Shown: in pieces, positions 1 through 7,059 of the stretch
Layout: each line of letters starts with the position of its first letter
Numbering within the stretch: the stretch's first letter is position 1
Assembly (NCBI GenBank): GCA_017480035.1
Contig: JAFVBJ010000002.1
Span: forward strand, 186,001-250,000
DNA: 64,000 nt
Reading direction: 5' to 3'
Origin: Candidatus Saccharimonadota bacterium
GTDB taxonomy: Bacteria; Patescibacteriota; Saccharimonadia; Saccharimonadales; Saccharimonadaceae
The notes under the pieces: model-generated
What the model saw: only the letters and a program-made list of their open reading frames with translations
What the model was told of the DNA's origin: nothing
Database searches by the model: none
Made by a program: the position numbers and the translations under genes

Positions 1-296
1 CCATCAGGAGTGATAGTGAGTTTCATGATGTCGCCTTCGACTAGCTTTGACTTTGAAGCGTAGTTCGCAGGAACAGGATAGTTCTTTCCTTCTTGGTCGA
101 TCATGATTTGGCCATCAAAGACGCCTTCGATGATTTTTCCTTCAGGACCAGAAATAGTCACGTCGCGTGGAGCGGTGATAGTCTCGCCGTCACCGACCAT
201 GGAAATCAATAACTCTTTAGCCGCAGCTAAATTAGTTTCAGCTTCTTGGATAAGTGAGCGTAACCTCTTTATTTGTTTTTCTGGTAATTCAGACAT
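1..296 (-). CDS. Conserved coiled-coil protein, C-terminus cut by window edge
   Basis: The reading frame starts at ATG 296 (MSELPEKQIK) after a GCGAGGAA ribosome site and runs off the left edge after 98 codons. The first ~35 residues are an amphipathic helix likely to form a coiled coil. The rest (from about residue 40) is a small beta-rich segment with the run EGVFDGQ, YPVPANYASKSKLVEGD and LKLTITPDG-like ending. I believe similar proteins are found in Saccharibacteria but I know no function. A TTGACA / TATAAT-type promoter lies at about 330-364. The helical N-terminus plus small beta domain could suggest a GreA-like factor, but no conserved Gre motif is seen. Unknown function. Confidence 0.7.
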   Translation of the reverse strand, partial: MSELPEKQIKRLRSLIQEAETNLAAAKELLISMVGDGETITAPRDVTISGPEGKIIEGVFDGQIMIDQEGKNYPVPANYASKSKLVEGDIMKLTITPD

Positions 297-461
297 TTCC
301 TCGCATCCTGTCTGTTAAAATATAGTATTAATATTATAATATATGAGGCTAGAAAATTTGTCAATGATTTTTTAGAAAAAAGTTCTCCACAATTCTAACA
401 GATTTATGCGGCACGTTGTTGTAAAAAATACAGAAAACTTAAAATATGATAAAATTGAAGT

Positions 462-893
462 ATGATAAAGATTATTGCCGGCGGAAAGAAAAACTCGGGT
501 TGGGTCGCGGACGCGATTTCTGACTTTGAAGTACGGCTGAAAAAGCCGTTTGATATCAAATGGGAGGTGATGGAGGAAGAAAAACTTATGAAATATCTCT
601 CGGAATGGAAATTTGGGGCGGATGAAGTTGTGATTCTCGCGGATGAACGCGGGAAGAATATCTCCTCGCCGGAACTTTCGGATAAGCTGAATAAAATCTT
701 TAATTCTAGCTCTTCGGCAACGATTATTATTGGCGGCGCGTATGGCGTGTCGGAGGAAGTGCGAAATCGGGCGGATTTTGTGTGGAGTTTTTCTAGATTA
801 GTGTTTCCTCATATGTTAATGCGAGTGATGATGGTGGAGCAGATTTATCGCGCGCAAGAAATTTCGCGTGGAGGCAAATATCACCACGAATAA
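462..893 (+). CDS. rlmH: 23S rRNA pseudouridine-1915 N3-methyltransferase RlmH
   Basis: SPOUT-family methyltransferase of 143 aa that methylates pseudouridine 1915 in helix 69 of 23S rRNA on assembled 70S ribosomes. The C-terminal knot motifs are intact: IIGGAYGVSEEV (SAM-binding glycine loop), then FPHMLMRVMMVEQIYRA and the terminal GGKYHHE, which is diagnostic. Length is slightly below the usual 155-160. It is monocistronic. The -10 box (TGATAAAAT) ends six bases before the ATG and no Shine-Dalgarno site is present, so the transcript is probably leaderless. Confidence 0.95.
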   Translation: MIKIIAGGKKNSGWVADAISDFEVRLKKPFDIKWEVMEEEKLMKYLSEWKFGADEVVILADERGKNISSPELSDKLNKIFNSSSSATIIIGGAYGVSEEVRNRADFVWSFSRLVFPHMLMRVMMVEQIYRAQEISRGGKYHHE

Positions 894-905
894 CCTCTAG
901 CGGCA

Positions 906-1006
906 TTGACTTTTTTGGTAAAATGTGCTATAATGTAAGTATAGCCTCGTATGGGCTAGTTGCACATTCACAAAGTACCTAGAGAATGGGAAAGGGGGCA
1001 TAGTCA
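906..1006 (+). promoter_or_regulatory. Promoter and GCACATT leader of secreted protein
   Basis: TTGACT at 906-911, 17-nt spacer, TATAAT at 929-934 with upstream TG. The leader holds a small hairpin (TAGCC 942-946 with GGGCTA 953-958), then GCACATTCAC at 962-971 and an AAGGGGG ribosome site before ATG 1007. It belongs to the shared leader class described in the findings. Confidence 0.75.
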
Positions 1007-1576
1007 ATGAAGAAGACTATCGCAAAAATTTTATCACTCGTAGTTCTGGCCACCATGGCCATACCTAATATTGCGAAAGCAGCTCCACCGCCGGAGACTT
1101 CGGAGGTTATAATGACCGAAGAAGAGCTGGCTAGTCACAACTTGTCAATCGGTGTGATTTCCTGGAATGACGATATTTATTCTGGAGAAATTACTGTCCA
1201 GCCACTAAGTAACGGAAAATATTCCGTAAAGAAGGAAGAGTTCTATAAACTGAACGACATGGTTGGTGCTTTTGGAAATAATACAAAAGCGAAGAAAGAG
1301 GCTGCGAAGAACGCCGCGAAAAATGATTTTCGGGGAATTCGTTCGTACGCTCAGTCGAAAGGCTGGTGGGACTGTCAGTGGAAGATTAAATCGACCTCAA
1401 AAACCAAAGTGACGGCGACCGCTAAGATCGAGTTTAAGTCTGTAACAATGGACAGAAATTCACAATCTATCACGATCAAACAGACTACGGTCAAGAAAAA
1501 CGGTAAGTGGACAACCACGTATACCGTGAATGGCAAGAAAACGTCAGTGAGTGCTCTGAAGAAACTTTTCGTTTAG
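1007..1576 (+). CDS. Secreted basic orphan protein
   Basis: The 189-aa product starts with a clear Sec signal peptide (MKKTIAKILSLVVLATMA, cleavage likely after AKA near residue 25). The mature part is rich in Lys, Thr and Ser, has a KAKKEAAKNAAKND helix around residue 95, a GWWDCQWKIKS segment and a beta-strand-like, Thr/Lys-rich C-terminal half. I do not recognise a domain. It is a single-gene unit with its own promoter/leader and a strong terminator. Probably exported or cell-surface associated; the high positive charge could favour binding to cell-wall polyanions, which is inference only. Confidence 0.8.
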   Translation: MKKTIAKILSLVVLATMAIPNIAKAAPPPETSEVIMTEEELASHNLSIGVISWNDDIYSGEITVQPLSNGKYSVKKEEFYKLNDMVGAFGNNTKAKKEAAKNAAKNDFRGIRSYAQSKGWWDCQWKIKSTSKTKVTATAKIEFKSVTMDRNSQSITIKQTTVKKNGKWTTTYTVNGKKTSVSALKKLFV

Positions 1577-1591
1577 TTTTGTCTAGGTAAC

Positions 1592-1617
1592 AAAAAGCGG
1601 CCCAAACGGGCCGCTTT
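1592..1617. terminator. Bidirectional terminator between orphan and rplL
   Basis: Stem AAAAGCGGCC / GGCCGCTTTT with a short loop, flanked by A and T runs on both sides. It can end the plus-strand secreted-protein gene and the minus-strand rplJ-rplL transcript. Confidence 0.85.
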
Positions 1618-1650
1618 TCTCATTTTTAATTCACTAGTTTGACTTTTGAA

Positions 1651-2028
1651 TTAAGCGAGTTCGACAGTTGCGCCAGCTTCTTCAAGAGTTTTCTTGAGAG
1701 CTTCAGCTTCGTCTTTAGCAACTTTTTCTTTAACGTTTGCAGGAGCACCGTCAACGATTGCCTTAGCTTCGCCAAGACCGAGGCCGGTAGCTTCTTTAAC
1801 AGCCTTGATGACTGCGATTTTTTGTGCACCAGCGTCTTTGAGGACGACAGTGTATTCTGACTTTTCGTCAGCAGCTGCAGCGCCTTCAGCAGGAGCAGCA
1901 GCGACAGCGACAGCAGCAGCTGCAGCTGGTTCGATGCCATATTCATCTTTAAGGGTGTTCTTGAGGTCATTGACTTCGAGAACGGTGAGGTTTACGAGTT
2001 CCTCAGCGAGTTTTTTGATATCTGCCAT
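1651..2028 (-). CDS. rplL: 50S ribosomal protein bL12 (L7/L12)
   Basis: 125-aa stalk protein. N-terminal dimerisation helix ([21 protein letters not shown]), an Ala-rich hinge from about residue 35 to 55, and the C-terminal domain with the conserved [20 protein letters not shown] factor-binding helix. It recruits translation GTPases. It lies 40 nt downstream of rplJ in the same transcript and is followed by a terminator. rpoB, which follows rplL in many bacteria, is not here. Confidence 0.97.
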   Translation of the reverse strand: MADIKKLAEELVNLTVLEVNDLKNTLKDEYGIEPAAAAAVAVAAAPAEGAAAADEKSEYTVVLKDAGAQKIAVIKAVKEATGLGLGEAKAIVDGAPANVKEKVAKDEAEALKKTLEEAGATVELA

Positions 2029-2068
2029 AATAATTATCCTTTACTATATATTAATTAGATTGCTTGAT

Positions 2069-2590
2069 TTAAGCAGCCTTTGCTTCCAAGCCAGAAACGA
2101 TTTCGGAAACGCCATTTGCGAGTCCAGATACAGAATCGTTGACTGGTGAAAGAAGTTGCGCGACGACCTGGCCGATAAGCTCGTTTTTCGATGGAAGAGC
2201 AGCGAGTGCTTTTACATCGGCATCCGAGAGGCTTGCGCCAGAATCATTGAAGCCACCGGCGATAGCGAGGAGTTCGTGAGTTTTTGCAAATTCAGCGAGC
2301 ACCTTTGCCGGAGCGACTTCGTCGGAATCAGAGATAGCGTAGAGCAACTGACCAGTGAGGTTAGTTGTGTCGGTATCTTTGTAGACTGCGACGGAGTCCA
2401 TCGCAACGCGGACCAAACGGTTTTTGACGACCTTGATTTTTACGCCATTTTCACGAGCGGCTTTACGAAGTTCCTGGAGTTCAGCAACTGTAAGACCTTG
2501 ATATTTTGCATAAACGGTCATCTTGCTATTATTCAAAAGCTCGGTTAAATCAGCAACCAATGTATTCTTTTTATCCTTTGAAATTGCCAT
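2069..2590 (-). CDS. rplJ: 50S ribosomal protein uL10
   Basis: 173-aa stalk-base protein. N-terminal rRNA-binding domain with KYQGLTVAELQELRKAAR and VKNRLVRVAM, then LTGQLLYAISDSD, and a C-terminal helical spine that carries L12 dimers. Cotranscribed with rplL. It is preceded by its own promoter and a recognisable L10 leader, so autoregulation by the L10-L12 complex is likely. Confidence 0.96.
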   Translation of the reverse strand: MAISKDKKNTLVADLTELLNNSKMTVYAKYQGLTVAELQELRKAARENGVKIKVVKNRLVRVAMDSVAVYKDTDTTNLTGQLLYAISDSDEVAPAKVLAEFAKTHELLAIAGGFNDSGASLSDADVKALAALPSKNELIGQVVAQLLSPVNDSVSGLANGVSEIVSGLEAKAA

Positions 2591-2639
2591 TTTTGGCTCC
2601 CATTGGTTAGATTTATATTAAAAACTAGTGAATTGTTAA

Positions 2640-2727
2640 AATTCGTTACTCCCAACAATAATGACAAGAATTTGTCCTCGGTGGCATTATTAAGCGTTAG
2701 CCGCCACTGTCTTCGGTAACTTCATAC
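2640..2727 (-). promoter_or_regulatory. Ribosomal protein L10 leader
   Basis: On the minus strand the leader carries CGAAGACAGTGGCGG, then GCTTAATAATGCCACCG and AGGACAAAT. GTGGC pairs with GCCAC, and the flanking AGACAG / CCGAGG elements match the conserved features of the L10 leader known from Firmicutes and other bacteria, where the L10(L12)4 complex binds and represses rplJL. Recognition is by motif, not by a covariance search. Confidence 0.75.
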
Positions 2728-2756
2728 ATTGTAGCATAAAACTATAAAAAATGCAA
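2728..2756 (-). promoter_or_regulatory. rplJ promoter
   Basis: Minus-strand TTGCAT (2751-2756), 17-nt spacer and TACAAT (2728-2733). It lies right after the large hairpin behind rplA, so rplJL is a separate transcription unit from rplA. Confidence 0.65.
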
Positions 2757-2758
2757 CA

Positions 2759-2878
2759 AAAAGAGTCTAAAACGCTTTTCCTAGTGGACGCGTCCTTCGC
2801 GCCCGTCTTCACGGGGCTCCGCGCTCATCCTCGGTAGCGACCTCCGGAAGCCACTAGAAAAAGGTTTTAGACTCTTTT
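2759..2878 (-). terminator. 120-nt long hairpin after rplA
   Basis: A 15-bp perfect outer stem (2759-2773 with 2864-2878) continues into a second stem (CTAGTGG / CCACTAG) and encloses a GC-rich core with its own CCCGT-GAAG-ACGGG hairpin. On the minus strand the outer stem ends in a T run, so it can terminate rplA. Its length and GC-rich core are far beyond an ordinary terminator. Confidence 0.7.
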
Positions 2879-2883
2879 GCTAA

Positions 2884-3813
2884 TTAGTTGTAGTTGTTTT
2901 CAACCATGATTGAAGGGCCCATAGTTGTGGTGATGTAAACACTTTTAACGAATGAGCCTTTGATTGATGCTGGTTTTTGAGCTTTAAGACTGTCGAAGAA
3001 AACAGTTGCGTTTTCGAGGAGAGCTTTCGCATCAAAGTTGGTCTTGCCGAGGCCGATGTGGACGATGGATTGCTTGTCGACACGGTATTCAACTTTACCA
3101 GCTTTTGCTTCCTTGACGGCTTTTTCGATGTCAGTTGTGACAGTGCCGGCTTTCGGGTTTGGCATGAGGCCTTTTGGACCGAGAACGCGAGCGTATTTAC
3201 CGAGTTTCGGCATGTACTGCGGAGTCGAGATAAGGACGTCGAAATTAATTTCGCCTTTATCGAGACTCTTCAAGAATTCTTCATCTTCAGCGATGTCAGC
3301 ACCAGCAGCTTTAGCTTTCTTCGCTTCATCGAGTGGAGCGAAAACGGCGACCTTGACAGTTTTACCGTTGCCGTTCGGGAGAACGACGGTGGTGCGAATG
3401 TTTTGGTCAGCTTGGCGCGGGTCGACACCGAGACGGACGTGTGCTTCGACGGTCGCGTCGAATTTAGCTGGGTTAGTTTCGACTGCGAGTTTAAGAGCTT
3501 CTTCGAGAGAATAAGCTTTTTTGTGATCGATTTTCTTGTCAGCAGCTTGGTATTTTTTACCACGACGCTCAATCATCGGGCGAACTTTTGGTGCTTCGCC
3601 TTTTGGTTTTTCAGCAGCTTCTTTTTCAGCTTTTTTAGTTTCAGCTTTACGAGCTTGGCGCTCTTCTTCAGCTTTAACTTCTTCGACATGTTTTTTAGAT
3701 TTTTTACCAGCTTTTGCGAATTTTTCTTCTGTTTCAGTAACAGGAGTTTCTTCGACTGGAGTTTCAACTGCTTTTACTTCTTCGGCAGCTTCAAGTTCGG
3801 CTTTTTTAGCCAT
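2884..3813 (-). CDS. rplA: 50S ribosomal protein uL1 with charged N-terminal extension
   Basis: 309 aa against about 230 in most bacteria. Residues 1 to ~80 are a Lys/Glu/Ala-rich, low-complexity extension; the L1 core follows ([13 protein letters not shown] ... [20 protein letters not shown] ... [17 protein letters not shown] ... HIGLGKTNF). L1 forms the stalk at the ribosomal E site and is a translational repressor of its own operon in model bacteria. Here it is monocistronic, with a long hairpin behind it and a perfect GAGGAATTCCTC palindrome (3839-3850) in its leader. Confidence 0.95.
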   Translation of the reverse strand: MAKKAELEAAEEVKAVETPVEETPVTETEEKFAKAGKKSKKHVEEVKAEEERQARKAETKKAEKEAAEKPKGEAPKVRPMIERRGKKYQAADKKIDHKKAYSLEEALKLAVETNPAKFDATVEAHVRLGVDPRQADQNIRTTVVLPNGNGKTVKVAVFAPLDEAKKAKAAGADIAEDEEFLKSLDKGEINFDVLISTPQYMPKLGKYARVLGPKGLMPNPKAGTVTTDIEKAVKEAKAGKVEYRVDKQSIVHIGLGKTNFDAKALLENATVFFDSLKAQKPASIKGSFVKSVYITTTMGPSIMVENNYN

Positions 3814-3892
3814 GAAATATCCTTTCTGTGGTAATAACGAGGAATTCCTCTCCCAACAAATTAATTTAATGCCATAATTTTAGCATAAAACT
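3814..3892 (-). promoter_or_regulatory. rplA promoter and leader with palindrome
   Basis: Minus-strand extended -10 (TGCTAAAAT) lies near 3877-3885, followed by a leader with the perfect 12-bp palindrome GAGGAATTCCTC at 3839-3850 and an AGAAAGGA ribosome site. The palindrome could form a hairpin that binds a ribosomal protein; this is inference. Confidence 0.5.
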
Positions 3893-3905
3893 GGTAAAAA
3901 TACAA

Positions 3906-3930
3906 GAAAAAAGGCCGCTTTTGGCGGCCA
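3906..3930 (-). terminator. cdsA terminator
   Basis: GGCCGC / GCGGCC stem with a T run on the minus strand, just after the cdsA stop. Confidence 0.85.
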
Positions 3931-3935
3931 ATTTT

Positions 3936-4667
3936 TTATTGGGGGTTCGCTATGAATTTGAGCCAGAACATCAGACATGCGACCATTGAGATTGAGTCAA
4001 CACGATCGAGATAACCACCATGTCCGGTCATCAATTTTTCGAGCGTTCTAGCAAAAGCTGGGCCACTCGATTCAACGCAGTCGCTGCTATCTTTAATTTT
4101 GAGAAATCTTTTGCAGAAACTAGCGAAAAAATCGCCAAAAATTGAGATGACTGGACAAGTAGCGACAAAAATGATGAGTGGAGCGCTGAGGCTGCCATAC
4201 ATGATTTTTATCGTGATGAGTAATACCATGACACATCCGAGATAGCCACCAATAATTCCCTCCCACGATTTTTTCGGGGAAGTTTTTGGGAACGGTTTGG
4301 TTTTGAAGAAAAGTCCATGGAGAGCGCTGCCGGCAAAATAAGCAAAGATGTCGGTCGAGATTGCTCCGAGTATGACAAGGACGATTTCTTCACGCGTAAG
4401 GTAGAAAAAGATGGAATAGACGGCAATAAAGAGGATAACGTACTCAAAAATTAAAATACGGTCGTCTCGCATCGCGATTCCGCGATAGATTTGTGTGCGG
4501 TGTGCCATGTAGAGTTCGAAACACGCCATGAGTCCGCCGACGAGGAATAAAATGCGAAAAAGCTTTGCGTCAGGTGTCAATATGCCGATGATAACGGCGA
4601 GTGCGAGAATTAGCCCCGTGATTAAACGGGATTTGAAGTTCTCTGTGTGTAAGAATTGTTTACTCAT
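3936..4667 (-). CDS. cdsA: Phosphatidate cytidylyltransferase, CdsA family
   Basis: Multi-pass membrane enzyme (243 aa) that makes CDP-diacylglycerol from phosphatidate and CTP. It has several hydrophobic helices from residue 12 on, then FPKTSPKKSWEGIIGGYLG and the C-terminal family signature. That signature is split: KRFLKIKDSSD is followed by about 14 extra residues (CVESSGPAFARTLEK) before the GHGGYLDRVDS end, which in typical CdsA comes almost at once. All catalytic Asp residues appear kept. It sits alone between rplK and rplA, with its own promoter, GCACATT leader and terminator. Confidence 0.88.
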   Translation of the reverse strand: MSKQFLHTENFKSRLITGLILALAVIIGILTPDAKLFRILFLVGGLMACFELYMAHRTQIYRGIAMRDDRILIFEYVILFIAVYSIFFYLTREEIVLVILGAISTDIFAYFAGSALHGLFFKTKPFPKTSPKKSWEGIIGGYLGCVMVLLITIKIMYGSLSAPLIIFVATCPVISIFGDFFASFCKRFLKIKDSSDCVESSGPAFARTLEKLMTGHGGYLDRVDSISMVACLMFWLKFIANPQ

Positions 4668-4728
4668 AGAACCACCTCCAACAAAAAATAAATGTGCGAA
4701 GCCCTAAGACTATAATAACATAAAATCA
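4668..4728 (-). promoter_or_regulatory. cdsA leader with GCACATT
   Basis: Minus strand: a TTATTATAG-type -10 region near 4708-4716, GCACATTTATT from 4697 downwards and a TTGGAGGTGG ribosome site. The GCACAT-to-ATG distance is 30 nt. The downstream half resembles the degV leader (GCACATTTTATT then TGGAGGTG). Confidence 0.65.
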
Positions 4729-4730
4729 TA

Positions 4731-4764
4731 AAAAAAATCAAGGAGCTGACACTCCTTGATTTTA
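4731..4764 (-). terminator. rplK terminator
   Basis: ATCAAGGAG / CTCCTTGAT stem (4738-4746 with 4752-4760) with a long T run on the minus strand. Confidence 0.9.
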
Positions 4765-4776
4765 CTATCGTTAAGA

Positions 4777-5208
4777 TTAGCCTTCGACTTCGACGCCCAT
4801 TGAGCGTGCGGTACCGGCGACAACTTTAACTGCGCCTTCAAGATCGACAGCGTTCAATTGGTCTTTCTTGATTTCGGCGATTTTCTCGAGCTGTGCGCGG
4901 GTGATTTTGCCGACTTTGTCGGTGTTTGGCTTGCCAGAACCTTTAGCGATTTTGATTTCTTCACGAATCAAATCGTCGACAGGTTGACCGAGACAAACCC
5001 AGTCGAAAGTGCGATCTTCATAGACTTTGATGTGAACAATTACATTTTTGCCCATGTAGTCTTTCGTGCCTTCGTTGAATGGGTTAATGAAATCCATCAT
5101 GTTAAGTCCCCATTGACCGAGGGTCGAACCGACCGGAGGTCCTGCGGTTGCTTTGCCGCCAGGAATACGGAGTTTGAGGTTTCCGATAACCTTTTTAGCT
5201 TCTGCCAT
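4777..5208 (-). CDS. rplK: 50S ribosomal protein uL11
   Basis: 143-aa protein of the GTPase-associated centre. GNLKLRIPGGKATAGPPVGSTLGQWG at the N-terminus is the classic L11 start (proline-rich PPVG loop for thiostrepton/L10 base contact), and the C-terminal rRNA-binding domain ends VAGTARSMGVEVEG. It has its own promoter, a leader with three stem-loops and its own terminator. Confidence 0.97.
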   Translation of the reverse strand: MAEAKKVIGNLKLRIPGGKATAGPPVGSTLGQWGLNMMDFINPFNEGTKDYMGKNVIVHIKVYEDRTFDWVCLGQPVDDLIREEIKIAKGSGKPNTDKVGKITRAQLEKIAEIKKDQLNAVDLEGAVKVVAGTARSMGVEVEG

Positions 5209-5290
5209 AGTACTATTTCCTTTATCGAGAGTTAGAAGCTCTCTCGAAACGATTAATTAATCGTGCGTAACGCACATTATTATATCACAC
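5209..5290 (-). promoter_or_regulatory. rplK promoter and three-stem leader
   Basis: Minus-strand extended -10 TGATATAAT (TATAAT at 5279-5284). Directly downstream come three palindromes: GTGCG-TAA-CGCAC (5263-5275), CGATTAATTAATCG (5250-5263) and CGAGAG...CTCTCG (5226-5246), then AAAGGAAA before ATG. The density of palindromes suggests a regulated mRNA leader. Confidence 0.6.
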
Positions 5291-5299
5291 TTTTTAAGT

Positions 5300-5848
5300 T
5301 TAGTCTATCTTTTTGACTTGGAGTGCATCGAGTTCAACTGGTGTTTCACGACCAAACATCGAAACGAGAACTTTGAGTTTACCTTTGGCGGAGTCGATTT
5401 CAGCAATTGTGCCTTCAAAGCCTTTGAATGGGCCATCAGTGATAGAGACAACTTCGTTGATTTGGTAATTGATAGTATATTTCGGGTCTTCGACGCCCAT
5501 GCGGCGTTTGATTTTTGCGATTTCTTTTTCAGAGACAGGGGTTGGCTGGGTGCCGGTACCGACAAATCCAGTTACGCCAGGAGTGTTTCGGATGATGTAC
5601 CAAGTTTCGTCAGAAAGACACATCTCGACAAGGACATAGCCTTGGAAGATTTTACGGTCGACGACTTTGCGTTTGCCGTTTTTAATTTCGATTTGTTTTT
5701 CTTTTGGTACCATCGCACCAAAGATTTTTCCCTTAAATTCAGGGTTTTTGAGACGTTCGTTGACTGATTCAGCGACTTTGTCTTCATAGCCACTGTAGGT
5801 AGAGATTGTGTACCATGCGCGGCTGCCATCATAACGGTTTACTGCCAT
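5300..5848 (-). CDS. nusG: Transcription termination/antitermination protein NusG
   Basis: 182 aa. NGN domain (AWYTISTYSGYEDKVAESV ... GYVLVEMCLSDETWYIIRNTPGVTGFVG) and a KOW domain (VVSITDGPFKGFEGTIAEID) at the C-terminus. It binds RNA polymerase to raise processivity and couples to Rho or the ribosome. It follows secE by 11 nt, the usual bacterial arrangement. Confidence 0.97.
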   Translation of the reverse strand: MAVNRYDGSRAWYTISTYSGYEDKVAESVNERLKNPEFKGKIFGAMVPKEKQIEIKNGKRKVVDRKIFQGYVLVEMCLSDETWYIIRNTPGVTGFVGTGTQPTPVSEKEIAKIKRRMGVEDPKYTINYQINEVVSITDGPFKGFEGTIAEIDSAKGKLKVLVSMFGRETPVELDALQVKKID

Positions 5849-5859
5849 ATTTTTCCTTT

Positions 5860-6246
5860 CTAACCAATAATTTTACTAAAGATGAAGTTGAATAATGCAT
5901 CTAAAAGCATCACGAGGATGATGAAGAATGCAGAATAGATGAAAATTGCGCCAACGAGCTTCCAAGTTGCTTTCCTATTTGGCCAACGGACTTGGCGAAT
6001 TTCTCTCCATGAGTCGCGGATGTAACGACCGAGCGCAGCGAATGGTTTGAAAATCCATCGAAACGGCGCGGTAATTATACGAAGCGGCATCGGGAGGGGC
6101 TTTTTCTCTTTTTTAATAGTTTTCTTCTCCTCTTTGACGATGTTTTTAGCGATTTTGACCGCTTCTTTTACGTCTTTTGAGGTAGAAGCCTTTTTTGGTT
6201 CGTCTGACTTTTTGTCGCCAGCTTTGATTCTAGTGACATGTGCCAT
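5860..6246 (-). CDS. secE: Preprotein translocase subunit SecE
   Basis: 128 aa from ATG 6246 (MAHVTRIKAG), chosen because GGAAGGAG lies six bases upstream; a TTG 15 nt earlier would put that site inside the gene. The SecE core is at the C-terminus (YIRDSWREIRQVRWPNRKATWK, then one membrane helix). The first ~65 residues are a Lys-rich extension. It is a component of the SecYEG channel and is cotranscribed with nusG. Confidence 0.92.
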   Translation of the reverse strand: MAHVTRIKAGDKKSDEPKKASTSKDVKEAVKIAKNIVKEEKKTIKKEKKPLPMPLRIITAPFRWIFKPFAALGRYIRDSWREIRQVRWPNRKATWKLVGAIFIYSAFFIILVMLLDALFNFIFSKIIG

Positions 6247-6298
6247 AATTACTCCTTCCAATAAAAAATTGTCCCTTAGGACTTGTCAATAGTTTATC

Positions 6299-6724
6299 TC
6301 ATTTTTTGCGGTGTGTCAAGATGTAGATTGTAGCGCCGAAGGTTGCGCCGGCAGTATCAAGCAGGATGTCGGCGATTTCACCGCTACGACCGGGGACGAA
6401 AGTTTGATGATATTCGTCGGTTGCAGCGTAAATTCCGCAGAGTAGAATAGCAAACCACGGGGATTTCTTGCTGAGTTTGAATGCGCGAGCAGTGAAAAAA
6501 CCAAAAATTGCATATTCGAGAAAATGAGCGGATTTTCGGACGATATTGACGAGAAAATCGACATTTTCGAGACTTGGAAAAGCGGTTGTGAGAGCATTGA
6601 CGATTAGCCCGGATTGCTGGTCTGAATCGACGGCGGGAAAGCTACTCATAATAAAAATCAGCACCATCATTAAGATTGATGGATACCAAATTTTGAAGAA
6701 TTTGCCGAGACTCTTTAGTTCCAT
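6299..6724 (-). CDS. VanZ-like membrane protein
   Basis: 141 aa, four hydrophobic helices. The VanZ family motifs are visible: IMSSFPA near residue 25, RKSAHFLEYAIFGF near 65 and YAATDEYHQTFVPGRSGEIADILLDTAGA near 100. VanZ proteins are linked to teicoplanin resistance and sometimes to cell-envelope or lipid roles; the exact function here is unknown. Stop is TGA. Confidence 0.85.
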   Translation of the reverse strand: MELKSLGKFFKIWYPSILMMVLIFIMSSFPAVDSDQQSGLIVNALTTAFPSLENVDFLVNIVRKSAHFLEYAIFGFFTARAFKLSKKSPWFAILLCGIYAATDEYHQTFVPGRSGEIADILLDTAGATFGATIYILTHRKK

Positions 6725-6760
6725 AATGTTATAAAATAAAAATGACCTTTGTCAAGGTCG

Positions 6761-6835
6761 TGGCTGGGGATGAGGGACTCGAACCCCCGAATGGTGGGAC
6801 CAGAACCCACTGCCTTACCACTTGGCGAATCCCCA
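6761..6835 (-). tRNA. tRNA-Gln (CTG)
   Basis: 75-nt cloverleaf with the CCA end encoded. The anticodon loop TTCTGGT between GTGGG and CCCAC gives anticodon CTG. Acceptor stem TGGGGAT / ATCCCCA, T-arm GGTTCGAGTCC. Confidence 0.95.
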
Positions 6836-6931
6836 AAGTATTCGGTACTTAAATATCATACCACGATAGTTTCAAAACGTCAATTAAGGAGCTTATTTTT
6901 ATTATAACGCAGATATAAAAACATAAGTATA

Positions 6932-7059
6932 TTGATTTTTTAGGCTTTTTGTGTTATAATTAAAAGAATAGACTAGCTTTGGTGGAGCTAGAATAAGCAC
7001 ATTTGAGGTTTGTATCTTTTTTTGTAACATTGAGTAATTTTTCGAAGGAGGGGAACTTT
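6932..7059 (+). promoter_or_regulatory. Promoter and GCACATT leader of diguanylate cyclase
   Basis: TTGATT 6932-6937, 17-nt spacer, TATAAT 6955-6960. The leader has a CTAGCT / AGCTAG hairpin (6973-6978, 6986-6991), GCACATT at 6997-7003 and AAGGAGGGG before ATG 7060. The leader is about 95 nt, longest of the class, and holds GTTTGTATCTT at ~7009, complementary to the 3' UTR. Confidence 0.7.

Noticed and set aside
2977-3834. Long open frame on the plus strand opposite rplA
   Set aside because: Phe/Ser-rich mirror of a Lys/Glu-rich gene; no ribosome site and fully antisense to rplA.
6247-6298. Terminator between vanZ-like gene and secE (GTCC-TAAG-GGAC plus T run)
   Set aside because: Only a four-base stem; too weak to call, and it overlaps a possible TTGACA promoter element for secE.
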